A DNA stretch of 64,000 nt, taken from positions 1,618,010-1,682,009 of the forward strand of contig JAJEKV010000096.1 of the NCBI GenBank assembly GCA_021234155.1. The letters run 5' to 3'. Every line of letters starts with the position of its first letter. Positions within the stretch are counted from its first letter, which is position 1. The notes beneath the pieces are model-generated. The model did no database searches, was not told the origin of the DNA, and saw only the letters and a list, made by a program, of their open reading frames with translations. The translations under genes and the position numbers were made by a program. Positions 40,447 through 52,965 of this stretch are shown here, piece after piece. The stretch comes from Isoetes taiwanensis (Eukaryota; Streptophyta; Lycopodiopsida; Isoetales; Isoetaceae).

Positions 40447-43148
40447 TGGGGCCCAGCACTATGAAGCTTCTGATGCCGGAAATACGAAGAAGTGGAAAGA
40501 GTATAGTGTGAGCTGCGAGCCACTTCAACGCCTGTCATGCTGCTGGCGCCCTAGAAGTTTTTATAAAGGCCCAAAACTTAACATCTGCCTTGACAAATCC
40601 GCTGCTTCATCCGCTGCTTCAAATACGGCACAACCCCAACAGTGGTTCATGGCCATGCTTTAGGGCAAAGAATGCCCTAAAATGCTATGCACGAGGCTTG
40701 CATGTTCAGCCCTAAAATAAAAAGAGGGCTTTTGTTGTAAGCCCTTGGATGTTGGACCATTGAAAAAAAAACTAAATCAACGACTAAGAAATGGTGCACT
40801 CTAGATATACGCATTAGTACATCCATTCAAATACGCCATGAAATCTTAGAAAAACCTTTGTGAAAAGCGTACAAAAACACAAAGAAAACCCCCTGTTATT
40901 ATGCTACATATTGGTAACACATTGGTCTTAGATCATATGTATCTCAAGTTCGAGATCGTCCAGAGTCGTACTATAGACGAAAAAAATAATGTCTATCTGT
41001 CTGTCTGTCTGTCTGTCTGAAGCCAAAGAAAAAAACTATCTTTTGTCTCTCTAGCTGCCTGCACTGGCAAGATGTCTCCTACAAGGAGTAGCCTCCTGCC
41101 CTATCGACTAGGGGAGGTGCAACGCTAAGATAGCCTTTTTGGTTATGTCTCGGCTAGGCTACAATCAAGATCTAAGGTTTTTTAATCTATTTGCAAAATG
41201 TGCACAGGAGGGGCGAGAGTACTCTTGCCAATGTTCTATGCCAACCAATGTTATTGCGACAACTTTCATCCGTTGTTATTGAGAACCAGACTGCCAGTTA
41301 TACCTCATGGATATGGATTATGGTGCTTGAGTTTATATATTGCTATATGCATGTTGTTATGTGCTTATGTTTACAGGCTTCCACAGCTAGTTCATGCTTT
41401 CATGTCACACCCATGAGCAGAAACAAAGGAACGATGTATTATGGACAACCTCATACTGACCACAGAGGTCAAGAGGAGGCGTTCTCCATAATTTATATGA
41501 TTGGGCCATCATATAGATGGGGATGTCACAATTTATTTTTGAAACGACAGAAAAAAGAAGGCATACCTTGATGGATTTGTCGGACATTTCTTTATAACCA
41601 AGGGAGAGTTTTTAATGCCTTTGATTGAGCTTCGCGGGCTTTGAGTCAATCAGGCTTGCTACTCTTTCTCCGTATATCCCAAAGAGGAGAAACTAATTAC
41701 AAGCTCTTTAATACTCAATGAGCTTTGCAATCGACCATGCAAAACTTGCTAAAAGCATGCCTCCATTTGTAGCTTGGAATAGTACCTACTCAACCTCTCC
41801 ACATTTTTCGGCAGATGCCCACATCATGTCGAATGATCTAGCTTTTCAACATTTATTCCCTAAAAGAGAGGAAAGGAAGGGGTGCTCAAAAGCAATTTTC
41901 TGGCTATTTTATTTTCCACACCATTGATGCACAAATTTGTTAATCTAATGGCTCATATTTAATTTGGCCTAGGTGAGTGTACATGTGGACATGCTAGAAT
42001 TGCAAAAATTGCTGTAGAGGAGAAAAGGCAAGCTTGCTAACTTGAAGTAGAGCAGGCTTGGGGTAAAGAGTTGGGCAAGGTGGTGATGTGGTTGGTGTGT
42101 TAGTTTGAAAAAGAAAGATATAAATGCATATATTCTAGTTTGAATTCGTTTTGTATATCCAAACAAAGTGTCCAATTGCTTTGTTTTTCTTTTCTTGAGT
42201 AGAATTTTGACTTTTTGATCCTAAGAATGGCACTGAATTTAAAAAAGAAGTTCAACAATAAACTATTTTGCTACATAAGGAAAGGAAATATTAACATTCC
42301 TGCAAGATTATGCTTCTCAGAAAGCTCCTCAACTTCTATGCAAAGATGTTTAGCTAGCATATATGTCTACGATGCCCATCAATGTCTATGCAAAGTTGTC
42401 TAGCATGTTTATCTTGAGTTAGAAGTGATGGAAGTGGGTATGGAATTTGAACATTTATTAAGAGCTGCTAATTTCAAATGCAAAAAGCATAGTTGATACA
42501 TCTTTGACTAATGGTCAAAAAGTTGTCTTAATTTAAATGCTTCTAGTAGCTAGAGCATCATCTACATATTGATTTATAGAAAAAGCACAGAACCCCAAAA
42601 CCTTTATACATAATATTAGCCCTAGTTTATGTGCTGAACTGCTTTTCGATCCTTCCTAGTAACTTCTAAGACATTATCTTCAACAAGAGCGAAGATATTA
42701 TCTATCAAAAGAACTAAGTCAAGACATGTGCATCCAACTGGTCAACAAGAGCTAATGACAACAAAATGTCCATATGAAGATCAATTTGAATGGCACCTGA
42801 TATATAACCTTATGGTCTTTGTTAACAGGAAGTACTATGGAACACAAACATGATATTCCCTGCTTCAGTAAAGGATTTACATGAAGCCCCAACACCCTAG
42901 ATCCTCTTAAGAAATCGCAAGAACTACAAAGTCGCCAATTTGAAATATGAGAATATTGAAAAGAGCTTTTTTTTGGCATTTGGCAGATTCAAATTAGATA
43001 GTGGAAAAGTCTTCTTCCACTTGAGAAGCATAGAACGCTACACATTTGTCCATACAATCAGCTTGTATACTCATGAATTTTCACATGCTTGAATTATTTT
43101 GCAATAGGGCAGAACATGTACATCTATGACTTCGAGATAATGGTTGTT

Positions 43149-43560
43149 GGGAATATAACCTTATTGATTACCTGGAGTACCATGATAGTCTATAAAATTC
43201 AAGATTCTTTTATTTAATATGAGATAATCATCCCTGCCCATATATGACTCAGCAAACACATTAGTATGTAGCTTGAGCCTCATTTGTAACCACTGTCATC
43301 ACAGTAAATGCATTTGTAGTATGTCAGTACTAAGGAAGATGAAATATGATGCTGCAATTAAGCCAAGGGGTCCTGGAAACTAAAAGCTTGTATGAAGTAC
43401 AAGGTGTAGCGCGTAATAAACTCCACATTGTAGGAAAGACAAGTCTTATGCTTAAACCAAAGACAACTCTTATATTTTGAAGATGAATTTATCTAGAGCC
43501 TCCTAGGTATGATCACCATAACATAGCACTTAGATTAACCATTGGCCAACAACTTGAGGC
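43149..43560. other. Intergenic past the end of the segmental duplicate
   Basis: AT-rich, no gene or recognisable repeat seen. Confidence 0.5.
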
Positions 43561-45194
43561 TTACCAATTGGAACACGATTATTTAATGGCCATGCAATGT
43601 ATATATATGTTGCAACTTCCTATGTAAGAGCCATCGGCTTCTTTTATGCTTTTGATTGAATTTTGGTCTTTTGTCATAAATCTAGCAATGTCTTTCCTTC
43701 TGCAATTTGGATATGTCTTCCCCGAATGAGGAAAGTGCCCATGTACAAGTTGACTGATGTGCACTCAAGATAACTGCAAGCACATCTCATTTATATTCGC
43801 CCATTGACTGCTTCGACAATACGGAAGGATTCTTTGAATAATCAAATGTAATCTTACCAAAGTTTTAGATGGGTTTAACATCTGCAAAGAAGAACATTTA
43901 AAGCATACCAAAGATGTGATCCTATATGTATTAAACTCTAAATTCTGAAACTATTAAATACCGCAATCCACGAAATCAGTGTGTCTGTTTGTATTGCACT
44001 CCTCCAATTGAGTTCTATGGATAAATAAATCATATGAGCACATGCAAAACCAAAAGAACGTTATAAAAGAGCTTCAATAATTCAGTATCTAGTGAGGAAC
44101 TTAAGGATAGAAGCAATGTTGAAACCTCTAGTTTATGTTTGAGAAGCCTCATTAAGGGCACATTCCTTGATATGATACTATACATTGACACAACCATAGA
44201 AACATTCAGCAGGTATAGGCTCTCCACCTAGATTAAGAGACAGTTGTGAGAGAGCCAAAGAAGCCTGCAGATGTAAACAAGAAATCCAACAGAGCTTCAT
44301 ATAATGAGTTCATAATGAAAATTATAGTATTTCATACTACTCACCTTCAGACCTTGAAGTCTGAAATAGGCCAACCATAATCTCTAGTGGAAAATAGCAT
44401 GCACCATCTGGAATGTGGCGATACCATTTCTTCAAATCACCAGGGCAATCTCCTTGTACCTTTCCATTTCTTCTCCATGTTAGAATCTTGCAAAGGGTAA
44501 TACAGAATGAAAGAATGGGAGACAAGGACATGTGTCTTCTCAAAAGATGAATGAGCCTTCTTAATCATTACCTCACATTCAAAATAACATTCACGAATGC
44601 ATGAATTTTATATGAAGATAAAAGGCCATGCTAGGCGACACAGAAAAGAGAAAGAAAAAATAATGATTTACCTTCCTTACTAGTGATGCCTGTAGAATTG
44701 AAGTCATGTTTCCAACAAATAATCCCCCACAAAATTCCCTGAAGGACGCTTTTTGAGACGAATTCCCTCATGAAGAATTTGTAGAAAATTCAATCCATCA
44801 GTTAAGGTCCCGTACCTACCCACGAATTCCAAAAGCATCTTTGCACTTATCAGTGGAAAGAAATGTATTTGTGAAGCAAAGCTCGTGGCTTTGACAGTCA
44901 TAAATACTAGAGAAAAAGCTCTAAGAAGCAGTTTTTTCAATGTCAACAGAGGGGTCGAGATGTTTGAAGACGAATTTCCATGGAATTTTTTATTTCCTAT
45001 GCCGTCGATGTAGCCAAGATCTGCAATAGACACTTCATGATATTCCATATGTTTCCGTCATTTGTCATGTCATTCTTCATGATACTCCATGTGCATTCGT
45101 CATTTGCTATGTCACTTCTCATCAGCATATGGCAAAGTACTTGAAATGAATAGAAAAATTTCCTTCTAGCCTTAGGATGGATAGACACCTTCAA
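43560..45194 (-). pseudogene. Exon-like pieces of an unknown multi-exon plant gene
   Basis: Minus-strand tracts with splice signals occur in order. One (about 44870-44700) contains KMLLEFVGRYGTLTDGLNFL, then in another frame GNMTSILQASLVRK. Another (about 44500-44345) contains GDLKKWYRHIPDGACYFPLE and ends TSRSEG before GTGAGT. An acceptor at about 44267 leads into ASLALSQLSLNLGGEPIPAE. A last piece (about 43770-43690) reads AHQSTCTWALSSFGEDISKL. The order suggests one helical-repeat protein gene in decay. I could not identify the family. Stops and frame changes are present in every exon-like piece. Confidence 0.35.
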
Positions 45195-45780
45195 ATTTGG
45201 ATGGGATTGATCCTAGAAATAAAATTCTGGTTCGAAAAATTTTCTTTTAAATCTTAGAAACAAAAGGATATCAAAAGGATCTAACCTGTGTTAGCCATTG
45301 ATCTTCACATGAATCTTCCACACGGGAGATCTCCAGAATTTGATGTCTTGTATTTTGTCATATTATTCTTGGAAGGTAGATTTCTGACTGTGGATATCTA
45401 TTCCAGCCCTTGGAAAGCTAATCAAATTCCTTGATGCAATGAAAAAATTGTAAATTAGAGCTTGGTACATTATTTAAACAATGTAATTGAATTCTTAGAG
45501 TTCAAGATGCTATAATTCAGAGGCCAAAAAATTAAGACCCTCATTTTTCCAGTTTCCTTTTTTCAAAGGCTAGATCATGGTAAAATATAAAGGATTTTTT
45601 CATTTATCTTTTTCCAAAGGCTAGGCGATGGAAAAATATATAGAATTTGAAAAAATCCATTTTGGCCACATATAGACCTTCAATATTAGTGTCTTGGCAA
45701 TCGTGCCTAATCTAATTTTTGGCCAAAACTAGCCTATCTAGCTACATTCAATTTGCACCAACATGGCGCTCGACATATCA

Positions 45781-46560
45781 GAATAGAATAGAATAGAATA
45801 GAATTTTTATCGTCCACGGAGACCAATTGGCCTATGTGACCCAACAAGAGGCGCATCGAGCGTATTACTACCCGGGTTAAAAAACCCCCTCCCCGCCCTA
45901 AAGGGTTGTTTGGGGAAAAAATCGTGACAGGAATAGGCTTGCTGTCAAACTGTACAGATACAAAAACAAGTACAAATATAGACAGAAATTTGTACATGCA
46001 TCAGGTGAGTGCCTGATGGCCAAGGTGATCTCGGCGATCCATGATCTCTTGAATGTATCAGCCCAACCTCCGTACCGAGCTCGTGCTCAGCATCTTATGT
46101 AGGGGCTGGCCAAGATGAACTAGCGTGTCCAAATGTCATCATATGCCTGGCAACTCTGAAGGGTGTGGCATTCATCTTCCACAGCTCCAACCTGACAGCG
46201 TTGACAAAGCCTCTCCTGACGCAGCTCTCCAACCCATCTCCATGTCTCAATCCGGAGATGGTGTGCACCTGTGCGGATAGAGGCAATGGATCTGCGCTTT
46301 TTCATGGGTAGATGAGTGCGCATGTAGCATTGCGGGCCCCGCTCCAACCTAGGATTTATGTGGCATTGATAATGTGTCGTCTTGACCTATTCAAGGGTGC
46401 TGGCATTCCATAGCTTACTGAGGAAGCATGCGTCAAGGTATTGTCTGAGATTGCAGCGGTCTGCCTCCGTTTGCACTTGGATGCACCTGTGCTCCTGCAC
46501 ATTCCATCTGGCCAGTCACTGAGCTCTCTTTTCCCCCCAGAAGGCTTTTAGGCGTTGAGG
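45781..46560 (-). mobile_element. LINE 3' end with (ATTCT)n tail
   Basis: On the minus strand the region ends with TTGGTCTCCGTGGACGATAA and an ATTCT repeat tail (45781-45805 on the plus strand as GAATA units). Upstream (46347-46120), the C-terminal zinc-binding segment typical of LINE ORF2 is visible: SIASIRTGAHHLRIETWRW, then CQRCQ...EDECHTLQSC. The reverse transcriptase proper is absent, so this is a 5'-truncated copy. Confidence 0.7.
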
Positions 46561-46599
46561 CCCCATTGCCATAGTGTAAGCGAGGTGAGGGAGAGATTT

Positions 46600-47690
46600 T
46601 ACCTTATATACATAAGCTTTCCTTTCTCTCTATGAATGTGGGATATATCAAGCCTAAAAAATTCTGAAATCTTATATAAACCGTATGCACGACCTAGAAA
46701 TGGGTTTCTAGACAAAAAAGTTCTCTCAATCTTGCCTAAAAGTGGCAAACTTGTCCTACATAGTCCAAAAAAACTTGGAACAAGGTAAAAATCCAAACCA
46801 AAACCATGTAATTAGGCAACAAAGACAAAAGACTAGGGGATATATGATAGAGACGAGTTTATTTGAAGGGGAGAGAGGCCCAGGAGCAAAGGAAGTCAAA
46901 TTCTCACCTTTGCAAGAGATCTCGATTGTAATTTTGGCTAAAAAACACTGCTTTACAGTTACATTTCCATATGATTTGTGATTCTACTTTATCTTCTCAT
47001 GGTTTATGGGCACCCTTGTTACGACTACTTGTGATTCTGATGTCAATTAAACTCCTCTTCTAAGTTGTATTTTGAATGATTTTGCAGATTTATCCAGTTT
47101 CAAGTTTCAAAATCTGTGACCGTTTTGCCTTTTTGCCTTGGAGCAATTGAAATCACACAAAAATTCCTATTAAAACTCGAGACCTAAAAAAATGCATGTT
47201 ATTTTTTTGTGATAGTTTACTGATGGAAATTTTGATCCACTTTGAACTCGTGTTTCTACATCATCCCAGTTTCCAATCATGTCAACCTTTTCTTCCATAT
47301 ATTCCTACAACTTTTCTCTATTAGCTATTTCAAAAATCAGCCAAAAATGTTCAGTAAAACTCAAGATATCATCATTTTCTATCTCAGGAAAGTGCACTTG
47401 CCAAATTTGTGCCCTTTAAACCCAATTTCCTGAGTCATCCTAGATTCAAATTGAGTCAAATTGTTTCTCACATCTCACCACCGGATTCCTCCTTGAAGTC
47501 ATTTGAAAAAGACCAGTACAGCTCGAGATATTCAGATCTGAGTGTAACTGCCTCATTTTGCTTTAGGGATCTTAAAGTGATTGATACTTTTGACAATTTT
47601 GCACAAAAACTGGTTGCCTTAAGAAATTTAGCGGTTCTAACTAGTATAATCCATTGAGATTTATCAATATGTCAGGTCTAAAATCAAAAT
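46600..47690. other. Intergenic, no supported gene
   Basis: Several 60-80-codon frames lie here without motifs or splice context. It may be decayed retrotransposon leader, given the gag remnant to the right. Confidence 0.4.
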
Positions 47691-47817
47691 ATTGGAGGTT
47701 CTGCCGAGATCTCTCACCTGGTAGAGATTACTCAAATGGCTATTTTCATTCAAGATCCAGCAGGTCCAACTCTTTATATCAAAGTGTGTATGCCTATTTC
47801 TTTACAAACCTTTGACA

Positions 47818-48420
47818 GATCAAAAGATTCATAAAATTTCTAAAGAAATTTGAAGAATACTGTGAGGAATATTGTTACAAGAAAGAGGAAAAGTGTGTCG
47901 TCTTTAGAAGATGCATGAAAGGTGAAAGTGAAGGTTTGTTTCTACTTCAAAAAAGTTATAGTATCAATGAATGGATGGCTTTACGTGAGAGCTTCGTCCA
48001 AAGATTCGGAGTGCCAACCACAAAAATGTATTAATCAAGAGTTGCAATTTTTTGTCTTGAAGGATAGTGAGAGTGTTCCACATTTTGTAGAAAGATTTCA
48101 TGCATACATGCTCAAGTACCATTAGTACAAAGTAGAATGGCCCACCTTTCATTTACTTTGTTATTTTGTGAGAGGACTCAAATTATGTTACAAAGTTCAT
48201 AAAAAGATGCTCTAAGTACTTTCATAAAGCTGTATTTTTTTTTATGCACCAAGCTTTTGCAAAAGCTCTTGAAGTACATGAGTTATTGATGTTTCTTTCA
48301 AAGAGTGATGCTTTTGAGAAATCTCATCATAGTTTCACACTAAAATATGAGAAAAACATAAATTTTGATCATTAAAGGTGTGGGGGGTAAGTGATGAAGA
48401 AGAATGTTTGGATGTATCTA
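47818..48420 (+). pseudogene. Ty3/gypsy-type gag remnant
   Basis: A frame from about 47821 reads FIKFLKKFEEYCEEYCYKKE, with W/LRESFVQRFG (about 47975-48010). After a frame change, LQFFVLKDSESVPHFVERFH, AYMLKYH (to 48123) and FVRGLKLCYKVHKKM follow. The order KFE.YC, LR..F..RFG, ESV..FV.RF.AY and RGLK is the retrotransposon Gag domain pattern. No protease or reverse transcriptase is recognised downstream, and several stops interrupt it. It is a partial decayed copy. Confidence 0.6.
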
Positions 48421-49230
48421 TGTGTTCTTTTCCCAGCTATGGAGAGGTGCAGGAAAGATCAACCATGACAGTAAGTAAATCAGCACGTTTGAAGGATAAA
48501 GAGGTTCTACATGATGTTTTCTTGCATCTCTACAATTGTTGTTAAATCTGATTTACAGAAATTAGAACATGTTGGCAGCCATGAGGTCTAAGATTTGAAT
48601 GTTTTGGCCATGAAACTTTGAAGAGTGCACATTTATCAGAAACGTTGAAGTCCAATCAGGTAAATATAATCACATCTCGCATGGTTGAAGAATATGCGCA
48701 TGTTCTTTTATATGAAATTGATGAGTTTGAGCATTTTCAAGATGATTATAATACAAGCATTCATACTCATAGGAGTCGAAATCACATAAAATCCATGATA
48801 AAACTCGCGATCCATGATAAGATTTTATCTGGAAGACGTGCAACTATCTTTAGCCTAATTTGCACAAGATCTTATATGGCCAACGTGGTTTTAGATTTTA
48901 CAGTTTGCTGATGTAAAAGCTGGTTGGAACTCCACATCACAGTAAGGCTAAGTTCAGTGTGCCATATGATAACCAGCAATCCATGCCAATTTTTCCTCTC
49001 TCTCTACCCTTCTGAGGATCAGATATTGTGTCCTTAGCCATATGGTGGTTGCTTTCGTCTGTCTTTACCATGTTCTCTCAACTCAACTCAATAGAGCCTA
49101 AAGTGGGTAAAGTGTGAAACATTTCAAAGGTCTGATTTTTGGTCTTGTAACGATGTTCGGATCTTGAATGAACATGAGCTTTAGCAATATTGGCTTTCTT
49201 GAGACTCACTAGGTGATTGTCTTGAACACA
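48421..49230. other. Region right of the gag remnant
   Basis: A 97-codon frame (48618-48911) on the same strand has no motif I can name. It could be more of the retrotransposon polyprotein in decay. Confidence 0.35.
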
Positions 49231-49479
49231 GAAGAATAGAATAGAATAGAATAGTTTTTTTAACGTCCACGGAGACCAATAGGTCATGGGAACCATACAA
49301 TGGGCTAGTACAATCATTACTACTAGGATTAAAAAACCCCTGCCTCGAAAGGTTTTCAAGGGAAAAACCTTTGCAGTAATGATGATACTAGACAAGCAGA
49401 GATAATGACTACTGAGGGCTCAGTAATTGCAGACGTTTATCTAGAACCTCAAGTATGTATAATGCCAAGTCATGCACAG

Positions 49480-49517
<38 letters not shown>

Positions 49518-49790
49518 GTGGAATGGAATGCTAAGGTCAAAAAATGATTCCGGACTATCTCAAAAGCAGGGCAACTCAGAAGAGTATGGCTTTCATCTTC
49601 AATAACCTGTAACTGGCAACAGGCACATAGTCTCACTTCTCGCGGCAATTGCGGCCGCTCCCATCTACCTGTCTCAATCCGTAGCCTGTGGGACCCCATG
49701 CGAATTGATGCAATAGCTACAAGCTTGTTCCTGGACAATGAAGCAAGTAAATAAGCTTGGGGCCCTGGTGCCAAGGTGGGATTTATGTGT
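49231..49790 (-). mobile_element. LINE 3' end with (ATTCT)n tail and long A-run
   Basis: The minus-strand 3' end reads ACCTATTGGTCTCCGTGGAC, then T/A-rich sequence and an ATTCT tail (49231-49256). Upstream lies the ORF2 C-terminus (SIRMGSHRLRIETGRW, CACCQLQVIEDESHTLLSC, 49720-49560). A run of 33 A on the plus strand (49482-49514) interrupts it. It is the same family as the copy at 45781. Confidence 0.7.
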
Positions 49791-49798
49791 GCATGATA

Positions 49799-50410
49799 AG
49801 ATAAGATAAGATAAGATAAGATAAGATAAGATGAATTTTTACGTCCACGGGAACCCAACGGGTTATGGGATGGCACATGCCCCATTACCAAACACAATAA
49901 CCAAATATTAAAAGGCTGCCAAGAATAAGATAAGATAATGCTAATGCTAGTGGTAAATGTATGCTTCTAAAATTATCTAGACATAGCCAGTCCAAGGATT
50001 GGAAGGCCATTGATCTAGAATAATTGCTGCGCCTTCCCTGTACACTGCCCATTTCTTTTGCAGGCGGGCTGCCCTCACCTTGCATAGCTCCTCCTTACGG
50101 TTACACAATTGAAGAGGGGAGAGGTCCTCCTGTACTGAGAAACTAGTCCCTCTGAGATGGTTTCCATGCTGAAGAACATGTAAGCGGCTAAGAGTGTCTT
50201 GAAACCGAACCAAAAGATGGCGAGGACGATCATGTCTTGCCGCCCCCACCTAGTAGCGGAGACAACTCCACCAGCCTTCACATGCATGACATCGGTGAAA
50301 AAATGCAAAGCAAAGATCCATATCGAAGGGCATCATCTTCGCCTCTGCAAACCCCTATAATACGCGAAGTTCAGGTTCCTAGTAACAAGATACCGAGGCA
50401 GACTGCTCTT
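49799..50410 (-). mobile_element. LINE 3' end with (TCTTA)n tail
   Basis: Eight plus-strand GATAA units (49794-49833) form the tail. Adjacent GAATTTTTACGTCCACGGGA matches the family 3' end. Upstream on the minus strand, a protein-like segment (LCNRKEELCKVRAARLQKKW, 50130-49980) is consistent with the ORF2 C-terminus. The pentanucleotide differs from the ATTCT tail of its neighbours. Confidence 0.6.
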
Positions 50411-50616
50411 GTCTGCTAGCTCGGCACTGCGACTCCTGGTCCCCTTGGGATTGTGGAGATGTCTGTATGCCCACCTCAACATGTTCCCCTTCCATGCACT
50501 TCCGCTTCAACACAATGTTTCTTCCGTGGGTCAGTAATTACGTATCTAGTGTCCATGTACTGAAGCATCACTTGTGCCCACATACCGGACTTTAGGGTCC
50601 GGAACGAAGGCATGTA

Positions 50617-51018
50617 TTAATCGTAATAAGTGTGTCCATCTCTCAATAGACCACGATCATAGATGTGGCCGCCATTCCTCCCTCGGAATGAATGAGTCGC
50701 ACTGGTCACGGGCGTAGGCGGCAAACACCGAACTTGCAAGTCTAGAGCACTTTGGAGATCCTCCCGATCTTGGAAGGTAAATGTACCAGGCCTGCTTGTG
50801 CCGATATGAAGAGGTCGTGGGGGACCAAAAAGAGAAGACGGCAAATCCATTATTACACTGGAATTAGCTTGCCCCTGACCATGGAGCTGTATGCTAGACC
50901 GAGCACTTGTGGGACGAGGGACCTCCTGTGCAAACAATGATTTTTGAGTAGGAGGCTTTTTCTTTTCCCTGGCCATCCTTACACCAAATCTCTCCTTATT
51001 ACTGGCCCTTTCTGTCAT
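50617..51018 (-). CDS. 133-codon ORF, possibly LINE ORF1 start
   Basis: The frame begins MTERASNKERFGVRMAREKK and is proline/serine rich, ending DGHTYYD. A basic start followed by a low-complexity linker resembles the ORF1 start at 34545, and a LINE 3' end lies just downstream on the same strand. An internally deleted LINE is one explanation. Upstream (51080-51240) is non-coding sequence that resembles a retrotransposon leader. Confidence 0.35.
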   Translation of the reverse strand: MTERASNKERFGVRMAREKKKPPTQKSLFAQEVPRPTSARSSIQLHGQGQANSSVIMDLPSSLFGPPRPLHIGTSRPGTFTFQDREDLQSALDLQVRCLPPTPVTSATHSFRGRNGGHIYDRGLLRDGHTYYD

Positions 51019-51239
51019 AATGAAGCTCTCTAAATAGCGGCTATATAGAAAAGTTAAATCAAAGCGGAAACCTTAATCTAAAAGATCTGAAACACAATAT
51101 CCAATATTGCAAACCCTACCAAAGCCGGCCGGAACAGGACTGTTTTGACACAGAAAACGTAACCAAAGATGGGCATATCATATACCATCGGAAAGATCCT
51201 TGAGAGAGCTTTCCAACGCAATAAGCCTCACCTGAAATG

Positions 51240-52918
51240 GACTCCTGGATCAAAAGTTATGCTGGAAACTTTCTAGAATTCTTTTGTGAGAGGGTAATAA
51301 ACAATATAATAGGTATTCTAGTCCAACGCGGTAATCTGGTCGTGTTTCAAAACATGTATTCTCTGGCATTATGTGCAAGTTGTATTAAAGTTCTGTTTAA
51401 CTACAGGCATTATGTTTGATCGGTGGTTCTGTTTCCAGGTAGCCCTGGTGTTGGAAAAAGAACTCAATGTGCTTTTATAGTGTGTATAATTATATTCTAT
51501 TAAAATATAACTTTTTGCATATCATTTGTCAAGTTGTGTTCCGTCTCCCTTGTTTATGTCTTTTGCACTGCTTTTAACCAGTATCATAGGTGATAAAGTT
51601 CAGCATGGGTCGCGTGAGTTTCTTTTCCAATTGTCAGTCTAACATAGGTGTACTTTCTCACTTCTATGGCTGCATAAGTAAGATCACAATATTTGAAATA
51701 TGATGATATGGGCTATTCAATAGTCACTAAAGAGATGCCATAGACTACACTGAAAAGAACAAGGACAAAAATCCTTTTGTTTCACTGTTCAAAATGGGGA
51801 AATGTATAAGGTTGGGATGACAAAGGTTGATGGGAAGATTTATTTCAAATCATGCAGGATGTAATGATATCCCTAAACAAGAAATGTCTAGAGGTTTCTT
51901 TTTGTTGGCCTGGTAGTCAACTCTCTCCCCTTGTTCAGGTCGCCCAAGAAAAAACAAAGGAATCTATTTCCTGCAGTAGAAAAGTCAACAAGGAATCTAA
52001 GGATTATGTAATGTACGTTGGACATGGACGTGCCCACAAAAAGAAAGAGAAAGTTATGTGAATAAACAAGCTCAAATTATTAGTCCAAAAAATTTAAGTA
52101 GGTAATCCTAACTAAAGTACACAATCACTAAGTTAGTTTGAAATATTCGACAAGGCAACTAACTTCTAAACATTCAATAGTTCAATATTGAACTTATATC
52201 ACTATAGCAGTATTGGTCAATGCACTATTTACTTGGCATTGATCCAAAACCTCAAGGGAGATCACACTTACAAAAATGATACAAGAATAGCTATTCCTCT
52301 TCACAATGCTCTGCATTCAATCCGTCAATGCATTATAGAGCATTCTTGCTAGTTTTCATTTATAGATACAACTCGACTGGAGTCAGTTTGGGGCTTTCTA
52401 TCTGCTGAGAAAAGCTACGAGCTATTTTGCGATTCGACCTTCTTAAAACCTCCAAATATCAGTAATGAAAATAGACCATTGAATATCTTTCCATTAACAT
52501 TTGTCCTGCAAATATTTATGCACCATTAGCCATAAGAATTTAACCTAACTCCATAACTTGTTTCTGCAAAAAATTTCTAGGTTAAAGTTTCTATAAAATA
52601 TCTAACATTAATAACTTTCACATTTGCCTTCATGTTAGGTATTCTCTTTTTGCCTTCATGCACAAAATTACCATTAGCATTAACTTTTCTTTGTACTTTT
52701 TGGGCTTTCATGCCCCTTTTGTTGTTTGGGTCCCATTGCCAATTTAATCTCCGTGGACTTTAAACACCCCATCTATCTATCTTCAACCTATATCTTCATT
52801 ATCTCTGTAAGCTGTAATTTATTTGGACCTGCATTGTCTTTCTGCAAAGGTCCCAAGTCTGATACCTGCTTAATAAATTCACACTGAATGCTATGTCATG
52901 CCTGCAACAGTTAGCATA
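51240..52918. other. Intergenic, no gene seen
   Basis: AT-rich. The frame at 51852-52061 has no motif. Confidence 0.5.
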
Positions 52919-52965
52919 TTGGTCTCCGTGGACGTTTAAAAAAACTATTCTATTCTATTCCTACT
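52919..52965 (+). mobile_element. LINE 3'-end scrap, plus orientation
   Basis: GGTCTCCGTGGACGTTTAAA followed by CTATTCTATTCTATTCC matches the family 3' end and tail. Only about 45 bp remain. Confidence 0.7.

Larger units (their letters stand above)
38725..40905 (-). mobile_element. 2.2-kb insertion present only in segmental copy 2, with captured gene pieces
   Basis: Copy 1 lacks this block: flanks at 28795-28810 and 29020 correspond to 38706-38720 and 40911, and copy 1 has about 200 bp of other sequence there. The block carries, on one strand and in order, a TATA box, a signal-peptide ORF and NAP1-like exons. No terminal repeats or target duplication were found, so the mode of insertion is open. 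Confidence 0.5.
36083..43148. repeat. Segmental duplication, copy 2 (partner 24332-31557)
   Basis: It runs from CAAGTCAACAATGTTCAACT to GATAATGGTTGTTGG. It contains GDSL copy C and a private insertion at 38725-40905. Several small tandem expansions distinguish it from copy 1. Confidence 0.85.
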
